From positions 1 through 53,454 of the IMG/VR virus record IMGVR_UViG_3300033552_000011: a stretch of DNA of 53,454 nt; one strand, given 5' to 3'. The notes under the pieces are model-generated. The model saw nothing but the letters and a program-made list of their open reading frames with translations, ran no database searches and was not told where the DNA came from. The translations under genes were made by a program, and so were the position numbers. Positions within the stretch are counted from its first letter, which is position 1. The number at the start of each line of letters is the position of its first letter. Positions 45,577 through 51,612 of the stretch are shown one piece after another. This stretch comes from a virus.

Positions 45577-45914
45577 TCGGGAACCTCAATTTGTAAATTC
45601 TGTTCGAACCAGTCTGCGACGAGACGACGGTGGCAGAAGTCACCTGGCTTCTCATAACAGAGCAGGGTCACATTGTTCCCATATTCCTCGATGATCGCAT
45701 CGTACAATTCCCGTGCGTCGAGATGATCGAGCACACGGAGACTATATTCCATGGTGTAGTCGTGATGACTACCTCCACCTTTGATAGCACGCAGCATGGC
45801 AGGAGTGGGAGCCAGCATTTTCAACTGCGGCCCGCTGTACCATTTCGGTGGATACTGAGAAATACTTAAGGGAACCTCAATGTTCTTAAGGTTCCCGAAG
45901 TAAGATGTTTTCAC
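45531..45914 (-). CDS. DUF488-like protein
   Basis: 127 residues with the DUF488 layout: 'KTSYFGNLKNIEVPLSISQY' at the start, 'PPKWYSGPQLKMLAPT', then 'VTLLCYEKPGDFCHRRLVAD'. The closing motif LLC-x-E-x-x-x-x-CHR is the family hallmark. Biochemical function is not established for the family; the paired Cys and His suggest metal or thiol chemistry. Codes overlap with the next gene downstream by 46 bases and ATGA upstream (45911-45914). Confidence 0.8.
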   Translation of the reverse strand: MKTSYFGNLKNIEVPLSISQYPPKWYSGPQLKMLAPTPAMLRAIKGGGSHHDYTMEYSLRVLDHLDARELYDAIIEEYGNNVTLLCYEKPGDFCHRRLVADWFEQNLQIEVPEWTKPIPKKSSTLIF

Positions 45915-46177
45915 AGTGACATGCGGACGTACTCACCATCTGGCAACTGCGCCGAGACCTCGATGTCGTAGTATCCACGACCACCAACCGAAACTTGGTA
46001 ATCCGCTAGGTATCCTTGTTGCTTCAACAACGAACACGCACCGAGTGTAAGAACTTTTCGGTACATGTCGCTGGTGGCAACGCCCTCGCACTCGAGGACA
46101 TCGCGCATCATCACAGTCATTTCATCCACACACATAGATGGTGTCGTGTCAATTGCCGGGCGTGATTGGATTTTCAT
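45911..46177 (-). CDS. Hypothetical protein, 88 aa
   Basis: Unrecognised. Helical N-terminal half with several Met ('CVDEMTVMMRDVLECEGVAT') and a C-terminal beta part ('YQVSVGGRGYYDIEVSAQL'). It lies 22 bases after the SIMPL-domain gene and is ATGA-coupled to the DUF488-like gene. Confidence 0.66.
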   Translation of the reverse strand: MKIQSRPAIDTTPSMCVDEMTVMMRDVLECEGVATSDMYRKVLTLGACSLLKQQGYLADYQVSVGGRGYYDIEVSAQLPDGEYVRMSL

Positions 46178-46199
46178 AGGGATTCCAAACTAGGTTAAA

Positions 46200-46844
46200 T
46201 TATTGTTTCTTTTTGAGGGACGGAGTGATCGTGCCTGAGACCGATCCGGTGATCGTGGACTTGCCACTTTCGATCGACTGCGCTGATTCCATTCCACCCA
46301 TCGCACCACCCATCGCCATGACCTTGCCGTATGAACGATGATGGTCGCTGCCTGTGGATACGCGCGAAGACATCAGCTCCCAGGATTTGTACCCGAATGC
46401 TGCAGTCACTGCGTCTGCCTTGGCACGGAAGTTTGTGATTGCTTCAGTCATCAATTCAGCCTCAACGCTGGTACGCAATTTGCGGCTGACCGAATTCTGT
46501 GAACCCTTGACCATCATGGTTTTCACATCAGTGGCAAGCTGCGCAATCTTAGCACTGTCGGTTCCCTTGATAGTGACCCGGGCGATACCAAGGTAACTGT
46601 CCATCTTGCCCTTGGCAGTGTAGACTGGCTCGACTTGGAAACTGTCCGTCGATACTTCAACTTCTTCTGGCTTGAGATGTGGGTGGATCAGATCGAGAGC
46701 TTCACGGATCGCAGCGCGCAGTTGCACTTGAACATCTTGTGCAATGGAACCTTGGCGTTGTGCCTCGAAGAAAATTGCCACGACGTCATTCGATATTTCG
46801 CGTTCCGCAGATCCGTCAATGGTAATGGTTGTTGGTTCAGTCAT
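46200..46844 (-). CDS. SIMPL (DUF541)-domain protein
   Basis: 214 residues starting at 46844 ('MTEPTTITIDGSAEREISND'). The pattern I-x-G-x-A-x-R/E near the start, then 'VEVSTDSFQVEPVYTAKGKM' and 'YLGIARVTIKG' fits the SIMPL/DUF541 family, which usually is periplasmic or outer-membrane. No signal peptide is present here, so this version would be cytoplasmic or released at lysis. The C-terminus is Gly/Met-rich ('VMAMGGAMGGMESAQ'). It overlaps the MazG-like gene upstream by 8 bases. Confidence 0.72.
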   Translation of the reverse strand: MTEPTTITIDGSAEREISNDVVAIFFEAQRQGSIAQDVQVQLRAAIREALDLIHPHLKPEEVEVSTDSFQVEPVYTAKGKMDSYLGIARVTIKGTDSAKIAQLATDVKTMMVKGSQNSVSRKLRTSVEAELMTEAITNFRAKADAVTAAFGYKSWELMSSRVSTGSDHHRSYGKVMAMGGAMGGMESAQSIESGKSTITGSVSGTITPSLKKKQ

Positions 46845-47340
46845 TGAATACTTTCGAGAGGAGGCCGACGTTGTCCGCGTGCGATGGTGCGGACCAGCCA
46901 GCCGGTTTAATAAGGTCAGGAAGTCCGAGAGGGTTTGGTCGGTTCGCATTTACACCTGAATTTTTCTGCATGTTCTTTTCATGGACGCGACGCCATGCTT
47001 CGTCCGAGTTGACATCGAACGCGTTCAGTGTACCGATTGCAACCACGCTCAAGTCAATCAGTGCATCGACAGTTTCGTCGGCACGGTCTTTCGTGAACTC
47101 TGGATCGTTCAATGCAGCATTCATTTCATCCAGTTCTTCTTGGAGGAAGTCGATACGGAACTGAAGGAACTGTTTCAGCTTGTCCTTGTCAAGCGTGCGG
47201 ATTACCGGATTCACGCCGAACTTGTCATGCATCTCTGCAATGTCATTCACCCAGCTGATGCCGCTCTGTGGCATAATTGCTGCGGTGATACCTGGCTCGT
47301 TTACTTCTGATACAAAAGTTGGTGTTTGGGGTTGGCCCAT
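46837..47340 (-). CDS. MazG-like nucleotide pyrophosphohydrolase
   Basis: 167 residues. The all-alpha NTP pyrophosphatase pattern is visible: 'FRIDFLQEELDEMNAALNDP' (E-x-x-E-E), 'RADETVDALIDLSVVAIG' (E-x-x-D), and 'AWRRVHEKNMQKNSG', where the K-N-M/x-K ending matches phosphoribosyl-ATP pyrophosphatase-like phage proteins. Such enzymes hydrolyse (d)NTPs or alarmones and are common in phages. A -10-like TATAAT lies about 45 bases upstream, inside the end of the next gene. Confidence 0.82.
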   Translation of the reverse strand: MGQPQTPTFVSEVNEPGITAAIMPQSGISWVNDIAEMHDKFGVNPVIRTLDKDKLKQFLQFRIDFLQEELDEMNAALNDPEFTKDRADETVDALIDLSVVAIGTLNAFDVNSDEAWRRVHEKNMQKNSGVNANRPNPLGLPDLIKPAGWSAPSHADNVGLLSKVFND

Positions 47341-47357
47341 TTTTCTCTCCTTCGGGA

Positions 47358-47891
47358 TTATTGCTGCGTTAGGAGAGTGAAACTATTATACCATGATTCA
47401 GGAAACATTACGTCTTTTTCAATGTCGCGCGCTAGCCATTCTTGTAGTCGAGTAATGTTGATCGACCATGGAGTTTCAGGCTTGCCTGTTGCTTTGCAGA
47501 ATACTTTCTTGCCGTCGACAAACAGTTCTACTGCTCCGACTTCCCGGGCGTAGGCGAAGTCAAATACTGAAGTCAGCAGAGCCTCGTTCAGATCTGATCG
47601 TTCGCGATACACGACATAGGTCATGCCATGCTCTTTTGCAAAGAGGAATTCGTTGTGGGAGAGGTAGACGTAGTCAGTCCGCTCGAGACCGTTCTTGTCG
47701 GTGAGAAGTTTCAGATCGAAGTACTGATTGCCGAGTGCGACGTCGTATGGCGCGTCATCAGCTTCTGGAACGGTGAAGCCAGTGTCAGTTGCGAGAGCCA
47801 GGAACTTAAAATTCTTGTCGAGGTCGAGACCTCGCTCGCTGAAGGTCAGCTTGTGAAAGTCTTCTTCGAGTGGGATAGTGCGTGGGAACAT
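47358..47891 (-). CDS. Hypothetical protein, 177 aa
   Basis: Starts at 47891 ('MFPRTIPLEEDFHKLTFSER'); a TTG ten codons upstream is an alternative, and no clear ribosome site precedes either. Mixed alpha-beta with 'VALGNQYFDLKLLTDKNGLE', 'VYLSHNEFLFAKEHG' and 'AVELFVDGKKVFCKATG'. It looks like a compact globular enzyme-sized protein but no family is recognised. Confidence 0.65.
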   Translation of the reverse strand: MFPRTIPLEEDFHKLTFSERGLDLDKNFKFLALATDTGFTVPEADDAPYDVALGNQYFDLKLLTDKNGLERTDYVYLSHNEFLFAKEHGMTYVVYRERSDLNEALLTSVFDFAYAREVGAVELFVDGKKVFCKATGKPETPWSINITRLQEWLARDIEKDVMFPESWYNSFTLLTQQ

Positions 47892-47936
47892 GGTGTGTTG
47901 TGTAAGGTTGTCAATACACAATCATAACACAAACGG

Positions 47937-47972
47937 AAAAAAGCTCCGATCTGTTTCCAGAACGAAGCTTTT
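47937..47972 (-). terminator. Imperfect hairpin terminator
   Basis: AAAAGCT (47937-47943 region) pairs with AGCTTTT (47966-47972), with an extended, imperfect inner stem around TTTC. On the minus strand it ends in a T-run (GCTTTTTTCC), so it should end transcription after the 109-aa gene at 47989. Confidence 0.62.
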
Positions 47973-47988
47973 CTTTTGGGGTATATTT

Positions 47989-48318
47989 TTAAACGCCGTG
48001 CTGGTCGACGTAATCTTTCATTGCACCAGACCGGATGAACCATACTACGGCTTCATTGGCGCACATGCGCAGCGCTTTTGTTGCAACACCTTCGCCACCT
48101 GGAACATTGTGTGCTGCATTCCAGATGCGACACAGATCATTGTAACCCAGCGACGACTTTGGATAGTCGATTGGTTTGACACGATACGCGACGTTTGGAC
48201 TCCAGTCTGGATTCGGACAGTCCGACCAGACTTCGATATCTTCGGCTTCACAAAGCATTTGGATATCTGCACCATCCGCGAAAGCGTGGATCAGTTCAGC
48301 GTGGATACGTGGTTTCAT
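47989..48318 (-). CDS. Conserved phage protein with YRVKP motif, 109 aa
   Basis: The layout 'AELIHAFADGADIQ', 'VWSDCPNPDWSPNVAYRVKP' is a motif found at the N-terminus of many short phage proteins of unknown role (I-x-A-x-A-D-G-x-x-I, W, YR-[IV]-KP). The C-terminal helix-rich half is specific to this phage. It overlaps the next gene upstream by one base (TAATG) and is followed by a terminator. Confidence 0.72.
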   Translation of the reverse strand: MKPRIHAELIHAFADGADIQMLCEAEDIEVWSDCPNPDWSPNVAYRVKPIDYPKSSLGYNDLCRIWNAAHNVPGGEGVATKALRMCANEAVVWFIRSGAMKDYVDQHGV

Positions 48319-48569
48319 TAGCGGATCGTTTTCAGGTTTTCGGAAGGGTGTGCCAGCAGGAAGTTGGTAATGTCGAGGCCGAGATTCCGGACAGTGCGGG
48401 CTTTCTCTACCATGCGAGTGGCTTTGGCCACGTTCTCAGGAGTAGCGATACCATGCATCTTCGTGACATCAGCCATCGCGATTTCACGAGCAGCGGTCAG
48501 ATCTTTTTGAGCGCAAACAGCTGTTACAGTAGCCATCGTGAAGAAACCTACTTTGATTTGCTTGGTCAT
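48318..48569 (-). CDS. Hypothetical protein, 83 aa
   Basis: Starts at 48569 ('MTKQIKVGFFTMATVTAVCA'), 32 bases downstream of an early promoter. A short hydrophobic N-terminal stretch is followed by helices ('LTAAREIAMADVTKMHG', 'ATRMVEKARTVRNLGLD'). It could have a weak signal or anchor. The longer frame to 48671 would run through the promoter. Confidence 0.66.
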   Translation of the reverse strand: MTKQIKVGFFTMATVTAVCAQKDLTAAREIAMADVTKMHGIATPENVAKATRMVEKARTVRNLGLDITNFLLAHPSENLKTIR

Positions 48570-48600
48570 TTCAAACTCCGAAATTTTGTCGATGGAATGA

Positions 48601-48628
48601 TTATACACTATCCATCGAAAATGCACAG
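48601..48628 (-). promoter_or_regulatory. Early promoter (TGTGCA-N16-TATAAT)
   Basis: Minus strand TGTGCA (48623-48628), a 16-base spacer ending GTG, TATAAT (48601-48606), then CATCGAC. Same family as the others, with a spacer one base shorter. Confidence 0.8.
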
Positions 48629-48781
48629 TTATTTTTTGACGAAGCCGGCCAACAGAATGCCGGTGATGCAACCACCAACGGCATACGGGATCAGACTTGG
48701 GTCGCTAACCAACAATGCCAACATGAGCAAGCCGGCGATGAACATGAGCAAGCCGGCGATGATGTAAGGTAAATGTTTCAT
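48629..48781 (-). CDS. Small membrane protein with duplicated FIAGLLM segment, 50 aa
   Basis: Starts at 48781 ('MKHLPYIIAGLLMFIAGLLM'). Two transmembrane segments are likely: residues 5-25 and 29-46. The first contains a perfect repeat of seven residues encoded by a 21-bp tandem repeat. ATGA-coupled to the upstream membrane protein. Function unknown. Confidence 0.68.
   Translation of the reverse strand: MKHLPYIIAGLLMFIAGLLMLALLVSDPSLIPYAVGGCITGILLAGFVKK
48721..48762. repeat. 21-bp perfect tandem repeat
   Basis: ACATGAGCAAGCCGGCGATG plus one A is repeated twice without change (48721-48741, 48742-48762), inside the first membrane segment of the 50-aa protein and in frame. Confidence 0.92.
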
Positions 48782-49023
48782 TTGAGCAACATCATCAAGA
48801 ACCAGGTGATGACTGCCGCCGCGATTGCGAGCTTCCCAAGGTACGGAACGAACCCTAGCAGTGCGCCTTGCCACCACACAACTTGCGGAGCTTTGCCCGC
48901 GTACTCGAGCCAGCTGTTCAGCGTGTATGGCCATAGCCAAGCACAGACCGCGCACCAGCACAAAAGGAAGAACAGACCAAAACCAGCTCCGCTCGTATCA
49001 CGTCTCATATAATGTCTGCTCAT
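48778..49023 (-). CDS. Membrane protein, 81 aa
   Basis: Starts at 49023 ('MSRHYMRRDTSGAGFG'), overlapping the upstream stop as ATGA. Two hydrophobic segments ('GLFFLLCWCAVCAWLWPY' and 'LGKLAIAAAVITWFLMMLLK') flank a Trp-rich loop. It sits in a cluster of small membrane proteins at 48.6-50.9 kb. Confidence 0.7.
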   Translation of the reverse strand: MSRHYMRRDTSGAGFGLFFLLCWCAVCAWLWPYTLNSWLEYAGKAPQVVWWQGALLGFVPYLGKLAIAAAVITWFLMMLLK

Positions 49024-49277
49024 GTTTGCTTCCAAACCAGTTCGTAAGGTGGGTTGATTTGCGGCATCACTACGTTGATGCCTTCCGGTTTCTTCATGTT
49101 GAAGATGACAAGTGTGGATGTCACGTTGTCTTCCATGTCGAAGTGCGGACGGCCAGCATAATCATACCATTCGTCCCACGACATATTCACATCCGGCTTC
49201 TTCCGGTGATCCGTGAAAGTCACGGCGAAGTCACTCAGTGGCGCCATTTTAAATTCGCCCGTATTCATTGCGTACAT
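49020..49277 (-). CDS. Hypothetical protein, 85 aa
   Basis: Starts at 49277 ('MYAMNTGEFKMAPLSDFAVT'). Beta-rich with 'HFDMEDNVTSTLVIFNMKKP' and ending 'PPYELVWKQT'. It follows the 35-aa membrane ORF by two bases and overlaps the next gene by four. Confidence 0.66.
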   Translation of the reverse strand: MYAMNTGEFKMAPLSDFAVTFTDHRKKPDVNMSWDEWYDYAGRPHFDMEDNVTSTLVIFNMKKPEGINVVMPQINPPYELVWKQT

Positions 49278-49279
49278 GA

Positions 49280-49387
49280 TTACCTCGAGATTTTGTAAAG
49301 GTAAAAGAGTAACGCACATACCCCGAGCACGATGCAGATCGGCTGGACGATGCTCTCACCTATTGCTTGAATTATTTCAACTGTCAT
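49280..49387 (-). CDS. Single-span membrane micro-protein, 35 aa
   Basis: A 35-codon frame between two real genes: 'MTVEIIQAIGESIVQPICIV' followed by a hydrophobic segment and a basic end (YKISR). The ATG lies one base after the stop of the phosphatase-like gene, and GGGGTGG lies upstream. One transmembrane helix with a short positively charged tail is predicted. Confidence 0.55.
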   Translation of the reverse strand: MTVEIIQAIGESIVQPICIVLGVCALLFYLYKISR

Positions 49388-49388
49388 G

Positions 49389-49877
49389 TTACCACCCCTT
49401 CGCTGCGACCCAGATGTCTACTTCATCACCGGTGATTATACCAGGTTTGTCCCAGGATTGTTTGAGTTCCGGAAAATGTTTCCGCACCTTGTCGTAGACG
49501 AGATGGTTCGGAATGCGACCTGGCGATTCGTGCGAGTCAGCATATTCCCAACCGAGATCAACCAGCAGCGAGACGATTGCGCCACTGCGGCAAATACCGG
49601 CGTGGCAGTTGACCCAAACATTCTTCTTCTCGATCTTGGCTGCCTTGATGAAGTATGCGATCTCAGCAGCTTGAGTGTCTGTGATCTCGCCCTTGCCAAT
49701 CGTCTGCGTGTCGTTGAACTGCAGGAACATGATGCGGTCGAATTTAAATTCGACCTTGACATCATCACCATTCGAATCAGTGATCGAGATCAGCCAATCG
49801 TTCTCGTCAGTGCCGAACGGAAAGTTATGCCCGTTCAGGCCCTGGATTGTCTTGCGCGGGAAGTTCGCGGTTTTCAT
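49389..49877 (-). CDS. Dual-specificity-phosphatase-like protein
   Basis: 162 residues with a cysteine phosphatase P-loop: 'VNCHAGICRSGAI' places Cys91 and Arg97 in the C-x5-R motif, followed by Ser98. Upstream 'IMFLQFNDTQT' may supply the general-acid Asp. This is the small dual-specificity phosphatase layout found in several phages. Target unknown: host phosphoproteins, RNA 5' ends or phosphoinositides are all conceivable. ATGA-coupled to the upstream gene. Confidence 0.82.
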   Translation of the reverse strand: MKTANFPRKTIQGLNGHNFPFGTDENDWLISITDSNGDDVKVEFKFDRIMFLQFNDTQTIGKGEITDTQAAEIAYFIKAAKIEKKNVWVNCHAGICRSGAIVSLLVDLGWEYADSHESPGRIPNHLVYDKVRKHFPELKQSWDKPGIITGDEVDIWVAAKGW

Positions 49878-50206
49878 GACAGCTTGAGCGTGAACCGCTT
49901 TGCGATGTTCTTCAGCACGACTTCGCTATATTCGAAGCCGCTCTGATCGAGTGCGTCTTTTGCTTTCATGATCAGTTTGCAGTACAGCACGGCAATCGTG
50001 TCCATGTCTTCATCTGACAGCGAACCGTTTTCAAGTTCGATTTCCATGCTGCTGGCGATTGTTTCTGCTTCGAGTGAATCGAGGCCACAGAAGACGAGGT
50101 TGTCACGAAGCTTTTTCATGAAGACGAAACCGGCTGCATCGGCTTGATCGATGTCAGATGCTTCGCGGAGGAAGTCGATCAACTGTTGTGCGAGTGGATG
50201 GGTCAT
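49874..50206 (-). CDS. Hypothetical helical protein, 110 aa
   Basis: An all-helical, acidic protein ('LAQQLIDFLREASDIDQADA', 'LEAETIASSMEIELENGSLS', 'MDTIAVLYCKLIMKAKDALD') with a basic last helix ending 'KRFTLKLS'. No family is recognised. It starts one base after the DUF4031-like gene ends. Confidence 0.67.
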   Translation of the reverse strand: MTHPLAQQLIDFLREASDIDQADAAGFVFMKKLRDNLVFCGLDSLEAETIASSMEIELENGSLSDEDMDTIAVLYCKLIMKAKDALDQSGFEYSEVVLKNIAKRFTLKLS

Positions 50207-50207
50207 A

Positions 50208-50423
50208 TTATCCTTTGATGATTTGTAGAATCTCGCGAGATGTTACGACCTCGCATTGGGCTTGAATCTCCGCGATACGCTTCTTCGGAATATCGTAGTG
50301 CGGGTGGCTGTCATTGTGAAACCAACATCGCTTGATGTTCAGTTGCTCTGCCATTGCGTGTAAGTTCTCGACGCTGTACGGAACACAGACGAGATGTCGG
50401 CCGTTGTCGCAGAAGAACTTCAC
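50208..50423 (-). CDS. DUF4031-like protein, 71 aa
   Basis: Matches DUF4031: the N-terminal 'FCDNGRHLVCVPYSVENLHA' (D-N, then H-L), 'MAEQLNIKRCWFHNDS' and 'PHYDIPKKRIAEIQA' correspond to the family's L-R-x-W-F ... PHYD-x-x-x-x-R pattern. Function unknown, though the conserved Asp and His could bind metal. Overlaps the upstream gene as ATGA (50420-50423). Confidence 0.74.
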   Translation of the reverse strand: MKFFCDNGRHLVCVPYSVENLHAMAEQLNIKRCWFHNDSHPHYDIPKKRIAEIQAQCEVVTSREILQIIKG

Positions 50424-50644
50424 AGATGCCCGCGGCGATAAAACATTGTGAAACCAAGCAACAGCACATTCAAAAACGGAATGAACGACAACACAAGCAA
50501 CCCGCCGATGAATGCACCAGGCGGATCAGGGTATCCGGGTTCACCAGTGTGTCGCATGATCGTCACGTCTTCCAAGGCTGTGTGCAGGCCGTACAGGAAA
50601 ATGCACGTCGAGAAGACGCAGTAGATAATCAACCAGGTTTGCAT
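50420..50644 (-). CDS. Membrane protein, 74 aa
   Basis: Two hydrophobic segments ('LIIYCVFSTCIFLYGLHTAL' and 'FIGGLLVLSFIPFLNVLLLG') separated by a polar Pro/Gly-rich loop ('HTGEPGYPDPPGA'). The tail is short and basic. It overlaps the lipoprotein gene upstream by one base. Confidence 0.7.
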   Translation of the reverse strand: MQTWLIIYCVFSTCIFLYGLHTALEDVTIMRHTGEPGYPDPPGAFIGGLLVLSFIPFLNVLLLGFTMFYRRGHL

Positions 50645-50895
50645 TATTTGTTCGCCTTGATCAACTGCTCGACTTCACCGGAGCATGGCACCATTGTCAA
50701 CATGCCAGCATTCGAGCCGGCGTATGCCGCGGCGAAGCAAAAACCAGTGCGGGTGTCTTTGCTGTACGTCAGCTTTGGCATCGTGTCTACCGCGCGTTGC
50801 TGGTGGTCAACACACCCACTGAGCGCGGTACCAGTTCCAAAGAGAACTGTAACTGCCGCGACATAGCTGAAAAATATTTTGTTGGATTTGATCAT
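50644..50895 (-). CDS. Small lipoprotein, 83 aa
   Basis: N-terminal 'MIKSNKIFFSYVAAVTVLFG' is a signal peptide, ending in lipobox 'LSGC' with Cys28 as the predicted lipid site. The mature part is about 56 residues with Cys in 'GFCFAA' and 'VPCSG'. It is the second predicted phage lipoprotein here. An Rz1-like spanin is not supported: the mature part is not Pro-rich and no Rz gene overlaps. ATGA-coupled to the 86-aa gene upstream. Confidence 0.75.
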   Translation of the reverse strand: MIKSNKIFFSYVAAVTVLFGTGTALSGCVDHQQRAVDTMPKLTYSKDTRTGFCFAAAYAGSNAGMLTMVPCSGEVEQLIKANK

Positions 50896-51152
50896 TTGGA
50901 GAGTTTGATGAGTTGTGCTTTGGCCCCGACCAGCTTGTCGGTTTTCAGTTTCAGAGTACGACCGCGCAGCTCGCCATCACAGCAGAGGTTTTCTGGCGAC
51001 AGTTCGTTCTCGACTTTCTCCAGCAGGGTGTCGATATCGCCTTGCGACAGCTTCTTGTGATCGAAGGTTTTCTTGTCTTTCGTGAACGGTGCCCACAGAT
51101 TAACGCCATCGATGAAAGCCTTCAGATGCTGCACGTTGGTGATCGTTGCCAT
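50892..51152 (-). CDS. Hypothetical protein, 86 aa
   Basis: First gene after the early promoter at 51182. Contains 'HLKAFIDGVNLWAPFTKDKK', 'LSQGDIDTLLEKVENELSPE' and a basic beta/helix end ('GRTLKLKTDKLVGAKAQL'). Unrecognised. It heads a run of coupled small genes reaching down to the phosphatase-like gene. Confidence 0.7.
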   Translation of the reverse strand: MATITNVQHLKAFIDGVNLWAPFTKDKKTFDHKKLSQGDIDTLLEKVENELSPENLCCDGELRGRTLKLKTDKLVGAKAQLIKLSK

Positions 51153-51181
51153 TTGATGTCCTTGAAAGAGTCGATAGAAAG

Positions 51182-51210
51182 ATTATACACTTGCGCTCTG
51201 CGAATGTACA
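51182..51210 (-). promoter_or_regulatory. Early promoter (TGTACA-N17-TATAAT)
   Basis: Minus strand TGTACA (51205-51210), 17-base spacer ending GTG, TATAAT (51182-51187), then ATCGAC near the expected start. It serves the run beginning at 51152. Confidence 0.84.
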
Positions 51211-51217
51211 GTACTTT

Positions 51218-51544
51218 TTAATTCCAGACGATGGTCCAGCTCCGCCCAACTTTTTTGAGCGTGCCGACTTTGTTGAAGGAAATACCGTCGCTGAAGCAGC
51301 TGTAAATTGGACGACCTTCTTTGGTCGTGAAGGCGAACACTGCTCCGCCTTCTTCAGGCTTGGTCATGATGAAGTAATCGGGCAGGCCGACATTCTTGAA
51401 GTGTTCAATGCGCCGACCACACGTCCGATTATGAACCGCGTTCGAAACACCCCAGCCGTCTTTGTAGCGGTACTCAGCTACGCCAACCGTTACAGCACCG
51501 ATGGTGCGGACTTTGGTGTTCAGTGCGTAGACGTAAGTTCCCAT
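51218..51544 (-). CDS. Hypothetical protein, 108 aa
   Basis: Directly behind the early promoter at 51577. Beta-rich and basic, with 'IGAVTVGVAEYRYKDGWGVS', 'PEEGGAVFAFTTKEGRPIYS' and a C-terminal 'GTLKKVGRSWTIVWN'. Compact and probably globular; no family is recognised. Confidence 0.7.
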   Translation of the reverse strand: MGTYVYALNTKVRTIGAVTVGVAEYRYKDGWGVSNAVHNRTCGRRIEHFKNVGLPDYFIMTKPEEGGAVFAFTTKEGRPIYSCFSDGISFNKVGTLKKVGRSWTIVWN

Positions 51545-51576
51545 GTTCTTTGCTCCAGTGTTTTGTCGATGGAGTC

Positions 51577-51605
51577 ATTATACACGGAACCAGCATTTGT
51601 GCACA
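51577..51605 (-). promoter_or_regulatory. Early promoter (TGTGCA-N17-TATAAT)
   Basis: Minus strand TGTGCA (51600-51605), 17-base spacer ending GTG, TATAAT (51577-51582), then CATCGAC. It drives the 108-aa gene and sits just past the stop of the HtrA-like gene. Confidence 0.84.
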
Positions 51606-51612
51606 GTGTTTA

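Noticed and set aside
50644-50895. Rz1-type spanin for the lipoprotein
   Set aside because: Spanin outer subunits are Pro-rich and usually embedded in or overlapping an Rz gene; neither is seen here.
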